From: Porogramme epimiltina
Taxonomy: Eukaryota > Basidiomycota > Agaricomycetes > Polyporales > Polyporaceae
Reading direction: 5' to 3'
DNA length: 42,585 nt
Assembly (NCBI GenBank): GCA_900155495.1
Contig: FTLJ01000385.1
Span: 1-42,585, forward strand
In this document: one piece after another, positions 1 through 9,521 of the stretch
Layout: every line of letters begins with the position of its first letter
How positions within the stretch are numbered: position 1 is the stretch's first letter
Translations under genes and position numbers: made by a program
Notes under the pieces: model-generated
Told to the model about the DNA's origin: nothing
Seen by the model: the letters and a program-made list of their open reading frames with translations, nothing else
The model's database searches: none

Positions 1-1280
1 CGTCTACGCGGGGGGAGGAGGGGGAGGTGGTGAGTCCGGGGGCGGGGAAGGGGAAGGGCTCGAGGAGCTCGCGTGCGGGCGCGGGGTGCACATCCTTATA
101 TCCCGGGCCCCAGCTGATGATGCCGACGGCCTGCACCCGTGCGTGGGGGGCTGACTGCCCTGCCTGCCCTGCCAGCCAGCGCGGGTGCCAAAGTTAGGGC
201 GCCCTCGCCCGCCCGGGGGCGGCCACATTCGCGGGCCCGCGCGAGCGAGGCACGCCCTGCCCCTTCTGCCGGAACGTCGAAGCGTTCGACGGGAGGGGGC
301 CAACCGGATCGACGCGCTCGGCGGGCGCGTCACGCGGCGTGGCCGCCCCCCGCCGTCGCTCGCAATCGCATCGCGTATCTCGCCTGAGCGGTCCCTCGAT
401 AGACGTGTCGATGCAAACGTCCCGTCCGCGGGGCGGCGATCACAAGCCCTTCTTCCTTGCATGCAACGGATTCGCACCTGCAGGGGACCGCTCCGCCCCC
501 GAGCGGACGTGTGCGCCGCATGCGCGTTATAGGCCTCACGTTATGCCCCGCGGGGGTGCGCGGGGCCTGGAGCGGGGGCGACTGGTAGCGGGGATGTGCG
601 CTGTATGGGCCGTTCCTCGACGCCGCGCGCGGAGAGGGGCCCACGCGGGCGCACTGGCTTCGCGTGCTTCTCAGACGGGAAAAGACTTGAAGAGGCCAAA
701 TATCACGCCGCGCGGGCGCGCCAGCGGGAGGGGAGCGTCGCGGTCGCCTGCCCGCCGTGGGTAGTACCATGTCCCTGTTCGGCTCGCGCGACGTACGTGG
801 GCCCCCAAGCCTGTCCAAGCGCGTTCCATTGGAGCGCTGCCCGACGTCCGCGAGAGCGTCCGGATCGCCTGGTGGAGGTGGAGGCGGCGGCGGGAGAGCA
901 CGAACCAAGGGGGCCGTGGCCGGTCGGCGCGCGCGTTTCTAACCCCGCACAATGAGCCGCGTCGTCGCGGACATGACCGCGGGCACATGCTCGCGCCGTT
1001 GACATCAGCGTCGCCACCCCCAGAGCGGATATAAGTAACGCTCCGGCTACCAAACGCGTAGAGTCGGCCCGGTCGCTGGTTGTGCCTCCTCGCGACGATT
1101 CAGCCGGCGGGTTTGATGTACGCTACTTTTATCACCTGCGACGCATGCTTGTGATCGTGCTTGTTCTTGGATCAGATAAGCCGGTACGTACATACGCAAC
1201 AAGGTGGGATACACATCCTATACTCCCACGTATACAATGTCGCCTTATGCAAGTCCGCGCCTGGTCTGCACTCTCCATGC
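1..1280. other. Gene-free GC-rich stretch at left edge
   Basis: I cannot support a gene here. All frames are open for long stretches only because of the high GC content, and their translations are Arg/Ala/Pro-rich with no conserved motif. Two TATA-like elements are visible: one on the minus strand near 94-104, followed leftward by a pyrimidine-rich leader-like run, which may belong to a minus-strand gene beyond the left edge, and one on the plus strand at 1028-1035. The last few hundred bases before 1281 lie downstream of the GH131 stop and probably hold its 3' UTR. Confidence 0.5.
94..104 (-). promoter_or_regulatory. Possible TATA element of a gene beyond the left edge
   Basis: On the minus strand this reads GGGATATAAGG. 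The next 90 bases of that strand are strongly C/T-rich, as in the leaders of other genes in this window. A start codon would lie outside the window, so this is only a positional guess. Confidence 0.25.
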
Positions 1281-2701
1281 TCACAGCTCCGTCGTCGGGC
1301 CAGAGTCCTCGACGTAGATGCCGCTGTAGTAAAAGTCCGTCTCGCTGATCTGCTGGGTGTTCCCGTTCAGGGGAAGCCTCAGCGCGCCTGATCACGACCA
1401 AGTGGCCAGAAGCCAGAGCGAGGGGGGGCATCATGGCACGAGATAGGGTCTGCTGTGAGCTAGCGCACTTCTGACGGAAGCGGCCACAGGCACGCACCGA
1501 TGTGCCAGTCCGTCCCTCCCTGGCCGTTGAGCGAACCAGAGTAGACCTTTTCGAGCGCGCCGCTGCCCGTGGAGACCCAGAGGCCGCCGGGCGAGCCCAC
1601 ACCGAGTACGAAGTTGTACTATGCGCCACGGCGGGCGCGCGCGAGCACATTGAGTTGCATCAGCAAGTGCTGGGCGGAGGCGGCAGGCATGGGAATGCGC
1701 TCACCCAAGTATCCTTCTCGGGCTGTACGGACCAGACACTCTGCCCGCCCGTGATCAGCTGCAGTGTGTCCGCGACGCCGTTCTGACCTGTGGCGGGGAA
1801 GGCGTTAGGATCCGAAGGGCGGCGTGACCGCGCCCGTGGACGAACCCGATAGCTGGCCATATTTAATGTCCGCGAAGTGACTCTCCCAGAAGACGATCTA
1901 CGGACGAGTCAGGTTAGGAGCGGAGGGAACCGTCTCCAGGGGCGATCGGGCCCACCTGGTGCTCGTAGGCCGGGTCTGCATAGTGGTGAAAATGATGACG
2001 TCAGTGACGTAGGCCGCGAAGATAGCTTAATTGCTTATATACTCGCCTGGCGGGTTCACAGACGGGATGAGCAGGGAGACGTGGAAAAAAAGGTTGCCTG
2101 TGAGCGCCTGCGTGGTCTGCGGGAGGATTTCGGTCCGGAGCATAGGACCGCCGTTCCAGGTCGACTGGGCATCTATCTTAACCTTGACGCCTTGTTTCTC
2201 GTCCGTGACTGTAGGTGCCGGTGCGGCAGCTGAGCTCGATTACACCGGCTTCGACAAAGCACCGACGCCACGTACCCGCCGGGTTCATGTACTCGCTACC
2301 GAGCGTTAGCCAATCTGACGCAACTTCGCCCTTTAGTAGGTGTGGTCAGTTCAAGGCCAAAACTCCGGAGAAGCCGCGTCCTACGTTGGTGTTGCCCTGG
2401 AGATTGTGACAGTGAGCACGAACTGAGTGAGAAGTAGCATGCATATCGACACATACGAATATGTACGTTTGGTACGCGCCGACCTGGTCGCTCCAGCTCC
2501 ATTGATCGAAGTCGGTGGCACTCCTGTACAACAGACGTAAGTCACTGAAACGCCGCATACAGGCACTATAGAATGCACATCCGGCATGGTGCTGACGGGA
2601 GGCACGCGCGTAACTCACGTATAATTGTTGAATCTGCCATCCCAGAGGACCGTCGCGGAAGCGGCGGAGATGGTCAGGGCGAGCGACGCGATGCCTTTCA
2701 T
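1281..2701 (-). CDS. GH131-family secreted beta-glucanase, ten exons
   Basis: Glycoside hydrolase family 131 enzymes are fungal beta-glucanases with mixed beta-1,3/1,6 and beta-1,4 activity, secreted to act on plant or fungal wall glucans. Spliced exons (2701-2619, 2523-2457, 2396-2385, 2330-2276, 2229-2047, 1975-1956, 1897-1846, 1787-1705, 1618-1498, 1387-1281) give an uninterrupted protein of about 260 residues, the size of a GH131 catalytic domain. It starts with a hydrophobic signal peptide of about 16 residues, then ATVLWDGRFNNYT, WSWSDQVGAYQTYI, STWNGGPMLRTEILPQT, FWESHFADIKYGQLSG, DWHIGALRLPL and, near the end, FYYSGIYVED; these match the family along its whole length. The intron at 2046-1976 has a GC donor. 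Exon 3 is only 12 nt; the 60-nt intron before it is stop-free and in frame, so retention there is the alternative. No cellulose-binding module is visible. Confidence 0.85.
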
Positions 2702-2745
2702 GGTTGCACAGGATGGTCGGGTGTCGTCCAGGGCGTTTCGGACGG

Positions 2746-2755
2746 TTTATGTATA
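2746..2755 (-). promoter_or_regulatory. TATA-like element upstream of the GH131 gene
   Basis: The minus strand reads TATACATAAA about 45 nt before the GH131 start codon. This is a short distance, so the start of transcription would lie only a few bases before the ATG. Supported by position and sequence only. Confidence 0.35.
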
Positions 2756-3951
2756 CGTACGGAGGAAGCCCTCGCCGACGAAGGGCCGACACGCTCCACA
2801 ACGCGACGCATTTGCGCGGGTCGCGACCTGGGGTAAAGCTCGGACCTACGTCGATCCGTGCGGGGACAGGCAAAGGATGGGGGTGGGGGTCACCCGCACG
2901 GGATTCTGGGGATGCGGGGCGGAGCTGCTCGGATTGAAGGGAGACTCATCGGCCATCGTCCGGTTTCAGCTATGACATTGTGTCAGTTTGCGTTGCCTAT
3001 TAGTCTCGATCCCCATCCAGGGAAACTATATGTCACCACAGGACTAGGCTGTAGGTAATGCAATTTGCAACTTGTGACAGAAAGGTGCCGGCCATCGTCG
3101 ACGCTAGCCTCGTTTCAAGTAGAGGCCGGTGCAGATAATACGGGTGGAGAACTTGACTGGCACTTGCTTGGAGGACAGTGATGAGGGAGAGCCGGTGCTT
3201 GTACTTTAGCGGATCACCATGTCCGTTCTCTAGCAGAATGACATCGTCCAGAAGCGAGGAAGCGCGGGTCAAGCTTTTGTATTCCAATTGATATTGCAGC
3301 TAAACAGGATAACATCGGACCGACGGACAGTCGCTGGGTCTTCGCGCGCATCCCTCCCGAGGCGGGTATAGCTTTGACCCGCAGAAGGACTGCAGAGGAC
3401 TGCAGCCGTGGGCACATCACCGGATAGTCGAGCGGGCACAGGAGAAGGCGGGACCGGGGATTCGCCTGGCCGCAGACGGGATGACAGCGAGTGAGAGCAT
3501 TGGGACGTGGGATGACTCGTGGTATGACGGCGATAAGAGGCGTGCGGCGGTGTAGGGGCGGCAGAAATGGAGGCGAGCAGCTGGGCGACGCTGGGCGGGA
3601 TATGGGATAGCGGGCTGGATGGGTGGCAGTGGGTGGAATTGGGCCCCATTGACTGGCCGGCCCAGTGACCGAGCAGAGGCGCCCATCGTCGCAGCAGCCC
3701 CGTTACAAGCCACCCTGGTTCGGCAGCGCCATCGCCTCGGCAAGTCCCGGTCGGCCCGTATGTATATGACGAGTTGGAGGCGCTTTTCTCTTCGTTCTCG
3801 GTCTGCCCAGTCTGACCACTGCAAATCTCCCTCTCCCTCTCTCCTATTCCCTCCCCTCACTCCCCTGCCACGCGCGTCATCGTCCACGACTTTGTCCAGC
3901 GCACACTCACTCACCCTCAACCATAATCTCTGCGACGTGCCTCCGCCGCAG
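2756..3951. promoter_or_regulatory. Divergent intergenic region, GH131 gene / gene at 3952
   Basis: About 1.2 kb separates two divergently transcribed genes, so it should carry both promoters. The last 130 bases before 3952 contain a long pyrimidine run (about 3825-3875), typical of fungal leaders. The reading frame of the downstream gene stays open upstream to 3619, but that translation is not protein-like, and the ATG at 3952 follows the pyrimidine tract. I see no other gene. Confidence 0.5.
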
Positions 3952-5235
3952 ATGTCTTCACCTAACCGCCTGTCCCACCGCCGCCGCTCTCACTCCGCGT
4001 CTTCTCCCAACCCCCACAAGCAACTGGACGACGTTAAATGGCGCATATCTGTAAAACGCTCGCGCCCCTCCTCCATCCGCACCCCGTCCTACAAGGACCT
4101 CGCCCACGACGAACCCGCAGAGAAGTGGGATGTCGAACAGTGGCGAAGAGGCAAACGCGCTAGGCGTGGCTCCCAGGTGCGTACCGCCCAACTCCCGCGC
4201 CCGCTGATATCACCCGAGCTAAACCGTGGCCCCACTACTCCGTTTCAGGCAAAGGACTCGATTTGCGGCGCGCCGGGTCCTAGCCACAATGTGGTGCCCG
4301 TGGACCCTGCCTTCTCCACCGAGCAGCCGCTCGCGCCAGGACGAACCGCCATCCCGCGCCTTCCGTGCTCTTCGGCGGCGTTTCAGTTCTCGTCCCAGAA
4401 GGAGCCCCCGCGCAAGACCCAGGCGAGGCGCGCGCGTTTATCGCGCGGTAAATCGCCGCGAGAAGGCGACCGCATATCAAGCGACGAGGCACGCCGCATG
4501 CACGCCGACGCCTTGGGCGAGCTGCAGCGCAGCGTGGAGGAGAGCGGCGAGAGTCTCGTCCGCCGCATGCGCGACTGGGAGCGGGCGGGCAGGCCCTCGC
4601 GTCTGGCACCGGACTCGCCCCACCGGGCGCGGCACTCCACCACGCCCTACTACGGATCCCCGCAAGCGAGCGCAGCCGTGGAAGAGCAGTCAGATGACGA
4701 CGACGACATTCTCATCGTCGACAAGCCAGCTTCGCCGGCCGCGTCGCGCAGCCCTGCTTACAAGAAAAGAGCGCTTTCCCTCAGCATGATGGATGTGGAC
4801 CTTCCCGAGGATCCGTCTTTCGTCAGCCCGGGAGCCTGCGACTGTAGCTCGTCCCCAGTCCGCTGTTCCGGTCCCTCGGACTACTCGTCCGACGACGAAG
4901 GCCACGCTGATATGGACACCGACCTCGCCTCATCAGGCATCTTTTCCACGCCGGCCCTGTCGCACACGTACTCGGTATCCACCAACTCGTCCATGGTCTC
5001 CCTGTCCCTCTCGCTCCAGAGCGGCGATGGCACGAGTGTGGCAGCTCCGCCACCCGGGGAAATCTCCCTCCCATCCGCTCCATCCACCGCCTCACGTTCG
5101 GAAAAGGCCATCGCCGCCTTGACGCTCGCCATGGCCAACGGCGCCGCAGGCATCAGCGACTACGAGGCTCTGCGCCTCTCGGAAGACGGCCTTACCACCT
5201 TAGACGCAGCTCATGCCGGCGAGCTCTGGAACTGA
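3952..5235 (+). CDS. Uncharacterised Ser/Pro-rich nuclear-type protein
   Basis: I do not recognise the family. The start is the first ATG after a CT-rich leader (MSSPNRLSHRRRSHS). A probable intron at 4177-4248 (GTGCGT donor, CAG acceptor) is 72 nt, a multiple of three and free of stops, so the protein is about 403 residues spliced or 427 unspliced. The N-terminal third is basic, with clusters such as RRGKRARRG and RRARLSRGK that could serve as nuclear localisation signals. The middle carries an acidic run directly followed by four aliphatic residues (DDDDDILIVDK), which has the layout of a SUMO-interacting motif. The C-terminus (EKAIAALTLAMANGAAG...DYEAL) is predicted helical and looks the most conserved part. 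Probably a nuclear regulatory or scaffold protein; function unknown. Confidence 0.75.
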   Translation: MSSPNRLSHRRRSHSASSPNPHKQLDDVKWRISVKRSRPSSIRTPSYKDLAHDEPAEKWDVEQWRRGKRARRGSQVRTAQLPRPLISPELNRGPTTPFQAKDSICGAPGPSHNVVPVDPAFSTEQPLAPGRTAIPRLPCSSAAFQFSSQKEPPRKTQARRARLSRGKSPREGDRISSDEARRMHADALGELQRSVEESGESLVRRMRDWERAGRPSRLAPDSPHRARHSTTPYYGSPQASAAVEEQSDDDDDILIVDKPASPAASRSPAYKKRALSLSMMDVDLPEDPSFVSPGACDCSSSPVRCSGPSDYSSDDEGHADMDTDLASSGIFSTPALSHTYSVSTNSSMVSLSLSLQSGDGTSVAAPPPGEISLPSAPSTASRSEKAIAALTLAMANGAAGISDYEALRLSEDGLTTLDAAHAGELWN

Positions 5236-6391
5236 GCCAAACGTCACGTCAAATCCAACGATTACATATATTATTTCCCGTCATTTGTTTCCGGTCTCGT
5301 CTCGTCCTCGGTATGCATGTCATCACGCCCCATCCATCAACATCAGGTTATCGCAGTCTCCATCCCGTTGCATACGATATCCCGCAGAACTTAAAAGTTG
5401 CTATATTCACAAGCGCCCTCAAAGACAGTGTGTATTATTCCCCGTCTCTCTCCCTCTTGGTCACCCCACGCGTACCGTTCAGGCGCTCCGGACATGAGAG
5501 CAGCCCTGGCGGTTCCGGTTTTTCCGTTGGTCGCATCCCGTACCGTATATCTATGACCCGCTTACGTCTCGTCCGTTCCTCCGAAATCCACATCTATAGT
5601 ATCCTGTAATCCCTGCACACCTATATCCGGCGTTCCCCCGGACCCCCCATCATCCCATTCCCCTCGCCCCGCGCGAGTGGGCAGCCCACACTATCGGCCG
5701 TTACTCACACGCGCACACATGTATCCCGTACCTTGTACTAGAACAACACTCGAGCCGCCCCTTGGTAATCACACGTTCGTGCCCCATCACGTACTACGTA
5801 CGAGCCGTCCTGCCCCGCCGGGCCACTGCTGCTCGAACGGTCGAGCCCGGAGGTAGGAGTCAAAGTTCATCATTATGACCAAGGGGAGTGTACACGCCGT
5901 ACGTCAGCTCCCGTCATTCAGTAGTCCCCCCTAACCTATCGCGATTCCAGACACCCGTCGACCCCCCCCCTCGCGCGACGCGGCTCCCCGTCCCCATGTT
6001 CCTAGTCCGTTCCTTTGTCCAATTTACGTGCGCGAGTGACGTCCCGCGGGGGTGCGCGTGATGCGGGGCCGCGAGGGGGAGGGGGCGACCGCGCGGCCTA
6101 GCTCTCGCGGCGGGGCCCCGCGATCGGTAGAAGGGTGAGGGGTGTGTGTGTGCGCGCTCCTCCATGACACATGGTATGTACAGCGCGGGGGGCGGCGGAA
6201 CGGCGTGTAACCGCAAGGTGTCGTCACGGTTCCCCGCCACCGGTGGACAGCGACAATTACAGGGCCGCGCTAGAAGCGCGAAGGCGATCAGCGTCGAGCG
6301 GCGGGCCCCTCGAGCCCGGGGCCACGCGGGCACACGCGCACCGTGGGGTGGAGAGGGGGGGAAGAGCCCGCGCGCGCCTGGGCCCCCAAGC
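5236..6391. other. Long convergent intergenic region, no gene seen
   Basis: The region lies between two converging 3' ends. The first 500 bases are relatively AT/T-rich and probably hold the 3' UTR of the plus-strand gene. After about 5950 it becomes very GC-rich, with a run of nine C at 5962-5970 and a short GT repeat at 6142-6151. Open frames here are low-complexity and lack family motifs. Poly(A) sites cannot be placed by eye. Confidence 0.45.
6142..6151. repeat. Short GT microsatellite
   Basis: Five consecutive GT dinucleotides in the convergent intergenic region, likely a replication-slippage tract with no coding role. Confidence 0.6.
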
Positions 6392-7737
6392 CTAAAATGC
6401 CTCCGCCGATGCCGCGCGACCCTGGAGAATGGGAAGGGGCGCCGGTGGCGGGTGCGCGACGCTTGCAGTGGTGGTGCCAGTGGACGTCGTCCAAGCCAGG
6501 TATCCGTTCGTGCCTTGTGCTTCGGCCGAGGTGGGCGATCCCGCACTTCCTCCAAGCAGAGTCTCCTCGATCGCGTCCGCCTCCTCCATCTCAGCGTCCG
6601 CGTCGCACGCTAGGAGGACCATCGCGCTCGGGTCCTTGTTGTTCGGCGCGCCCTCCACCCCTAGCGAAAGGCGCAGAAGGCTAGATGTGGCGTCACCAGA
6701 CGTGCCGCGCGCGATGTTCAACGGAATTGTGGGCTCTGGCGAGTCGGCCACAGCAGCACTAGTCCACCTCGCGCGCTCCGCCTCCAGCGTGCGGTTCGCC
6801 TCGGCGAGGCGCGCGGCTTCGTGCTCGAGCGCGAGCCGCCGCTGCAGCTCTTCTGCGTGCATAGTCTCTGCTTTCTGTCGCGCAGAGATCTGCAGCACCA
6901 GCGCGCGCTTCATGTCTGCGGGTGTGGCACGGCGTTAGAAGGCGCTCGCAGGTCGGACGCCGGAGTGGCAGGGGCGAGCGGGGGGACGTGCCTGCAATGA
7001 GGGCGTTCAGCCCCGGGGGCACGTACTCGGAGTCTCTCGACTCGGGGTCCAGGGGCACCCAAGGGAGGGACTCCGGCCCGTCGAGCCCGTCCATGTCGAA
7101 GTCCTCCTCGACGGCCGTCTTCTGGCTGTCGTTCTCCTCGTCGGGCGACAACGCGGTGTCGAGCAGCAGCGGGGGTGGCGGGGACAGCCGCCGCCGCTTC
7201 GCCGTCCTGCCCGGGCCCGACGCGACGCTCGTAGACGATTCTGCGTCCCGCGACAGTTCATCGTCCTCGTCTTCCTCTCCTTCGCCACCACGGACCGTCT
7301 TGTGGTCGACCGCGAGCGGCGGCGCGCGGGCCCTGCCCTTCCTCTTGTTCTTGCCCTTCTCCGCCGGTGTTCCCTTGCTTCGTCGCGAGGTCTGTGCGGA
7401 CGCACGGGGCAGGCCGGCGACCGGTGCGGCAGCGGAGGCTCTACGAGCGGACGCGCGGGTTCTGGCTTGTGCGATCCGGTCCGGCGGGGCTTCGCTCGCA
7501 GCCCGCGCGGCGGCGGAGGCCGTCCTGCGATGCCTCGGGGGGAGCGTGGCGAGATCCAAGGACGGAGCCGAGGAAGACGCCGCGCGCGTCGTGCTCGTGC
7601 GCGACCTCGCCCGGGGAGCCGCCCCCGCCGCCGCGTCCTTGCCTGTGAGCGAGCTGGTGCGGGCGCGGGTTGCGCGGGCGGGGAGCTTCTTCTGCTCGAG
7701 CTGGTGCGCGCCGCGGTGCGCTTCGGGGTGGTCGCAT
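6392..7737 (-). CDS. Uncharacterised basic/acidic coiled-coil protein, 5' end unresolved
   Basis: Two exons are clear. The last exon (6915-6392) begins DMKRALVLQISARQKAE and continues as an Ala/Glu/Arg-rich helix of about 50 residues with heptad character, then an acidic stretch and a Gly/Ser/Thr tail. It joins the upstream exon through a 76-nt intron (6991-6916) with a GC donor (CAG|GCACGT), a CTAAC branch site and a CGCAG acceptor; only this junction keeps frame. The upstream exon encodes an Ala/Arg/Ser-rich region, basic clusters such as GKNKRKGRAR and TAKRRRLSPPPP (possible nuclear signals) and acidic EGEEDEDDE. No ATG lies in the coding frame before the middle of that exon. The start must come from a further 5' exon or a different splice; a good donor (GTAAGC) near 7796 and the ATG at 7737 are candidates. 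Function unknown. Confidence 0.55.
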
Positions 7738-8512
7738 GATGGGTGGGATGAGGGGCGTGCAATGTATTGATGTGAGAACAAAGTCTTTTGCTTACCCGAA
7801 CGCGGGCCTTCTGAGAGAGCTTCTTCCAATGTAGTCGTGCGTTCTATGTGCAGTCCACCATGAATATCACCATGCCGCTATCCGGTGAATGTCTTACTTC
7901 GTTTCCTAGGCGGCATCAATACACAATCTATGTCCGGGAGGGGGCGAGAGGACGCGCGTAGGTCAGGAAAGGCATCGTGGAGTGATATTAAAACAGAGAC
8001 GCACCGAATATCCAGTCCGGTTTCCTACTTCCTCCCGCAGGAACGCTACTCGCACGTTTAGATGCTACAGGGGGAAGACAGGTGAGCATCTGGGGCGTGT
8101 CCCACATGGCGTACAAAGACCTAGAAATTAAACGCGACTAACTTTGGGGACCAGGCCGTGAGGCACTACTTGTACGGCTTGACCGCGTTTCAACCATCTT
8201 CTATGCGTTCAAGATGGAATGGAGACACGAAGGAATGTATGCACTGAGGCAGAAACAGAGCAAGAGAATCGAGGCTGGTGGACGAAATCCATTTGAAGAC
8301 TGGGTATCATGTTCCTCGCCTAAAAACGGGCGTCTACGACCCTATTGTATCACCCTGCACACGACCTGAACGCGAGTTTACTAGCCCCATCGATACACTA
8401 TGCACAGGGCTGGTAGAGCACCACGGAACAGTCAAATCTGAGGCACAAATATACAATACATCTAGTTATACATAAATCCCAATCCGACGAGACATGAGGC
8501 GCGAAACTACGA
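7738..8512. other. Intergenic region with possible 5' leader exon
   Basis: The part nearest 7738 probably holds the leader of the coiled-coil gene, including a GTAAGC donor near 7796 on the minus strand; two ATGs further upstream (7855-7885) lead only into a short frame ending in TAG. From about 7900 to 8512 the composition is closer to 50 % GC, stops occur in all frames and I see no gene; the end next to 8513 should contain the 3' UTR of the J-domain gene. Confidence 0.4.
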
Positions 8513-9440
8513 TTACATGGAATTTGCCGCAGCACCAAGCACCTTCGCCGCCAAGTGACGAAGGATCTGCAGCACGGTCACCAAGTCACGTCAATCATTA
8601 GCAATCAGCTGTGCGAGCATAAACATGATCGATATCGTTCTCACCTCCGCCTTCTGGTTCCCACCCAGCTGAGTGAATACTGCAGCAACACTCTTCCCCT
8701 TTGCGTCGCGGATCGCACCGAGCCGGTTCCCGACGTACGCACCGGCCATAAGCCCGGGCAGATTCGCTATAATAAACCCGAGGCCCGCGCCGCATAGAGC
8801 GCCGAACCACGCCCACCACGGTGCATGTCGCTCAACTTCTGGGCGGAGGAGCTGCAAACACAAGCATGGGTCAGGTGGGGTGAAAGGAGAAATCAACCCG
8901 TGCATGATGATGCCGGCGAATGATGCGCACCTCTTCGAACACGTCTGCAAAGACGTGGTCCGCGTCGGGACGGTCGCCGGCACCAGCGTCGGCATCTGCC
9001 CCCGCCCCCTCGGGTCGTCCTCCGAACATGCTTGCGAAAGCGGAGAAGAAGTCATTGGATGCGTCTGGTTGGGCCGTTCGCTCTTGTGGACGACGGGAGG
9101 AGTACAGTGCATCGTATTCCTTGCGCCGTGTAGTATCCGAAAGGACGTAATAGGCATCTGCTACCGCCTTTTGACGTCTCAGCGATCAGTTCCAATACTT
9201 CGATAGAAGTCCACACGCCTGGAATCTCTCCGTAGCAGCTTTCTTCTCAGCAGGGGTCGCATTCGCGAGTCTATCCGGATGTGTCCTAGTGGCAGCTGAA
9301 AGGATCAAGATCCCACTCTCTAGATGCGGGAAACGTGAAACCCACTTGAGGGACTCTTTCTTGTAGGCCGACCGAATCTCTTCAGTAGTCGCCTTCGGTG
9401 AAACGTTCAGGAGCGCATAGTAGTCAGGAAACGAGGACAT
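8513..9440 (-). CDS. J-domain (DnaJ-like) co-chaperone with glycine-zipper C-terminus
   Basis: J-domain proteins stimulate Hsp70 ATPase activity. Spliced exons 9440-9346, 9285-9219, 9167-8931, 8851-8645 and 8566-8513 give 219 residues. Residues 1-75 form the J domain: YYALLNVSPKATTEEIRSAY, the HPD catalytic tripeptide (THPDRLA), and AVADAYYVLSD with KEYD at its end. A linker (ASNDFFSAFASMFGGRPEG, then Asp/Ala-rich) leads to RPEVERHAPWWAWFG and a small-residue hydrophobic segment (CGAGLGFIIANLPGLMAGAY) resembling a glycine zipper that may insert in or lie on a membrane. There is no zinc-finger or client-binding domain, so it is a class C J-protein. The intron at 9218-9168 needs a GC donor (CAG|GCGTGT); the GT alternative would make a 39-nt intron and add four residues inside the J domain. 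Orthologue name uncertain. Confidence 0.86.
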
Positions 9441-9470
9441 GGTGCTTTTAGTCGCTGGCACCGCAGCCTC

Positions 9471-9487
9471 GCTCCTATATATGGAGC
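9471..9487 (-). promoter_or_regulatory. TATA box inside a perfect inverted repeat
   Basis: The plus strand reads GCTCC-TATATAT-GGAGC: a TATA core flanked by perfectly complementary 5-bp arms. It lies 31-47 bp before the J-domain start codon and is the clearest TATA element in the window. Confidence 0.6.
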
Positions 9488-9502
9488 CTTCCCTACCAGC
9501 AC

Positions 9503-9510
9503 TGACGTCA
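9503..9510. promoter_or_regulatory. CRE-type bZIP site TGACGTCA
   Basis: A perfect 8-bp palindrome 63 bp upstream of the J-domain ATG and just upstream of its TATA box. This is the consensus for ATF/CREB-type bZIP factors, which mediate stress responses in fungi. Suggests stress-regulated transcription of the co-chaperone; not proof of binding. Confidence 0.5.
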
Positions 9511-9521
9511 CTGACACGTCG

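Noticed and set aside
330..908. A 192-codon minus-strand frame near the left edge.
   Set aside because: Random Arg/Pro/Ala composition, no motif, and equal-length frames on the other strand.
803..6393. A shared 16-mer (TGGGCCCCCAAGCCT-like) near 803 and 6379.
   Set aside because: Flanks are unrelated, and one such match is expected by chance in GC-rich DNA of this length.
6922..7770. A 282-codon plus-strand frame opposite the coiled-coil gene.
   Set aside because: It is the complement of a GC-rich coding exon with Ala/Arg/Ser codons; the minus strand has the nuclear-signal clusters, the heptad helix and a splice junction with branch site.
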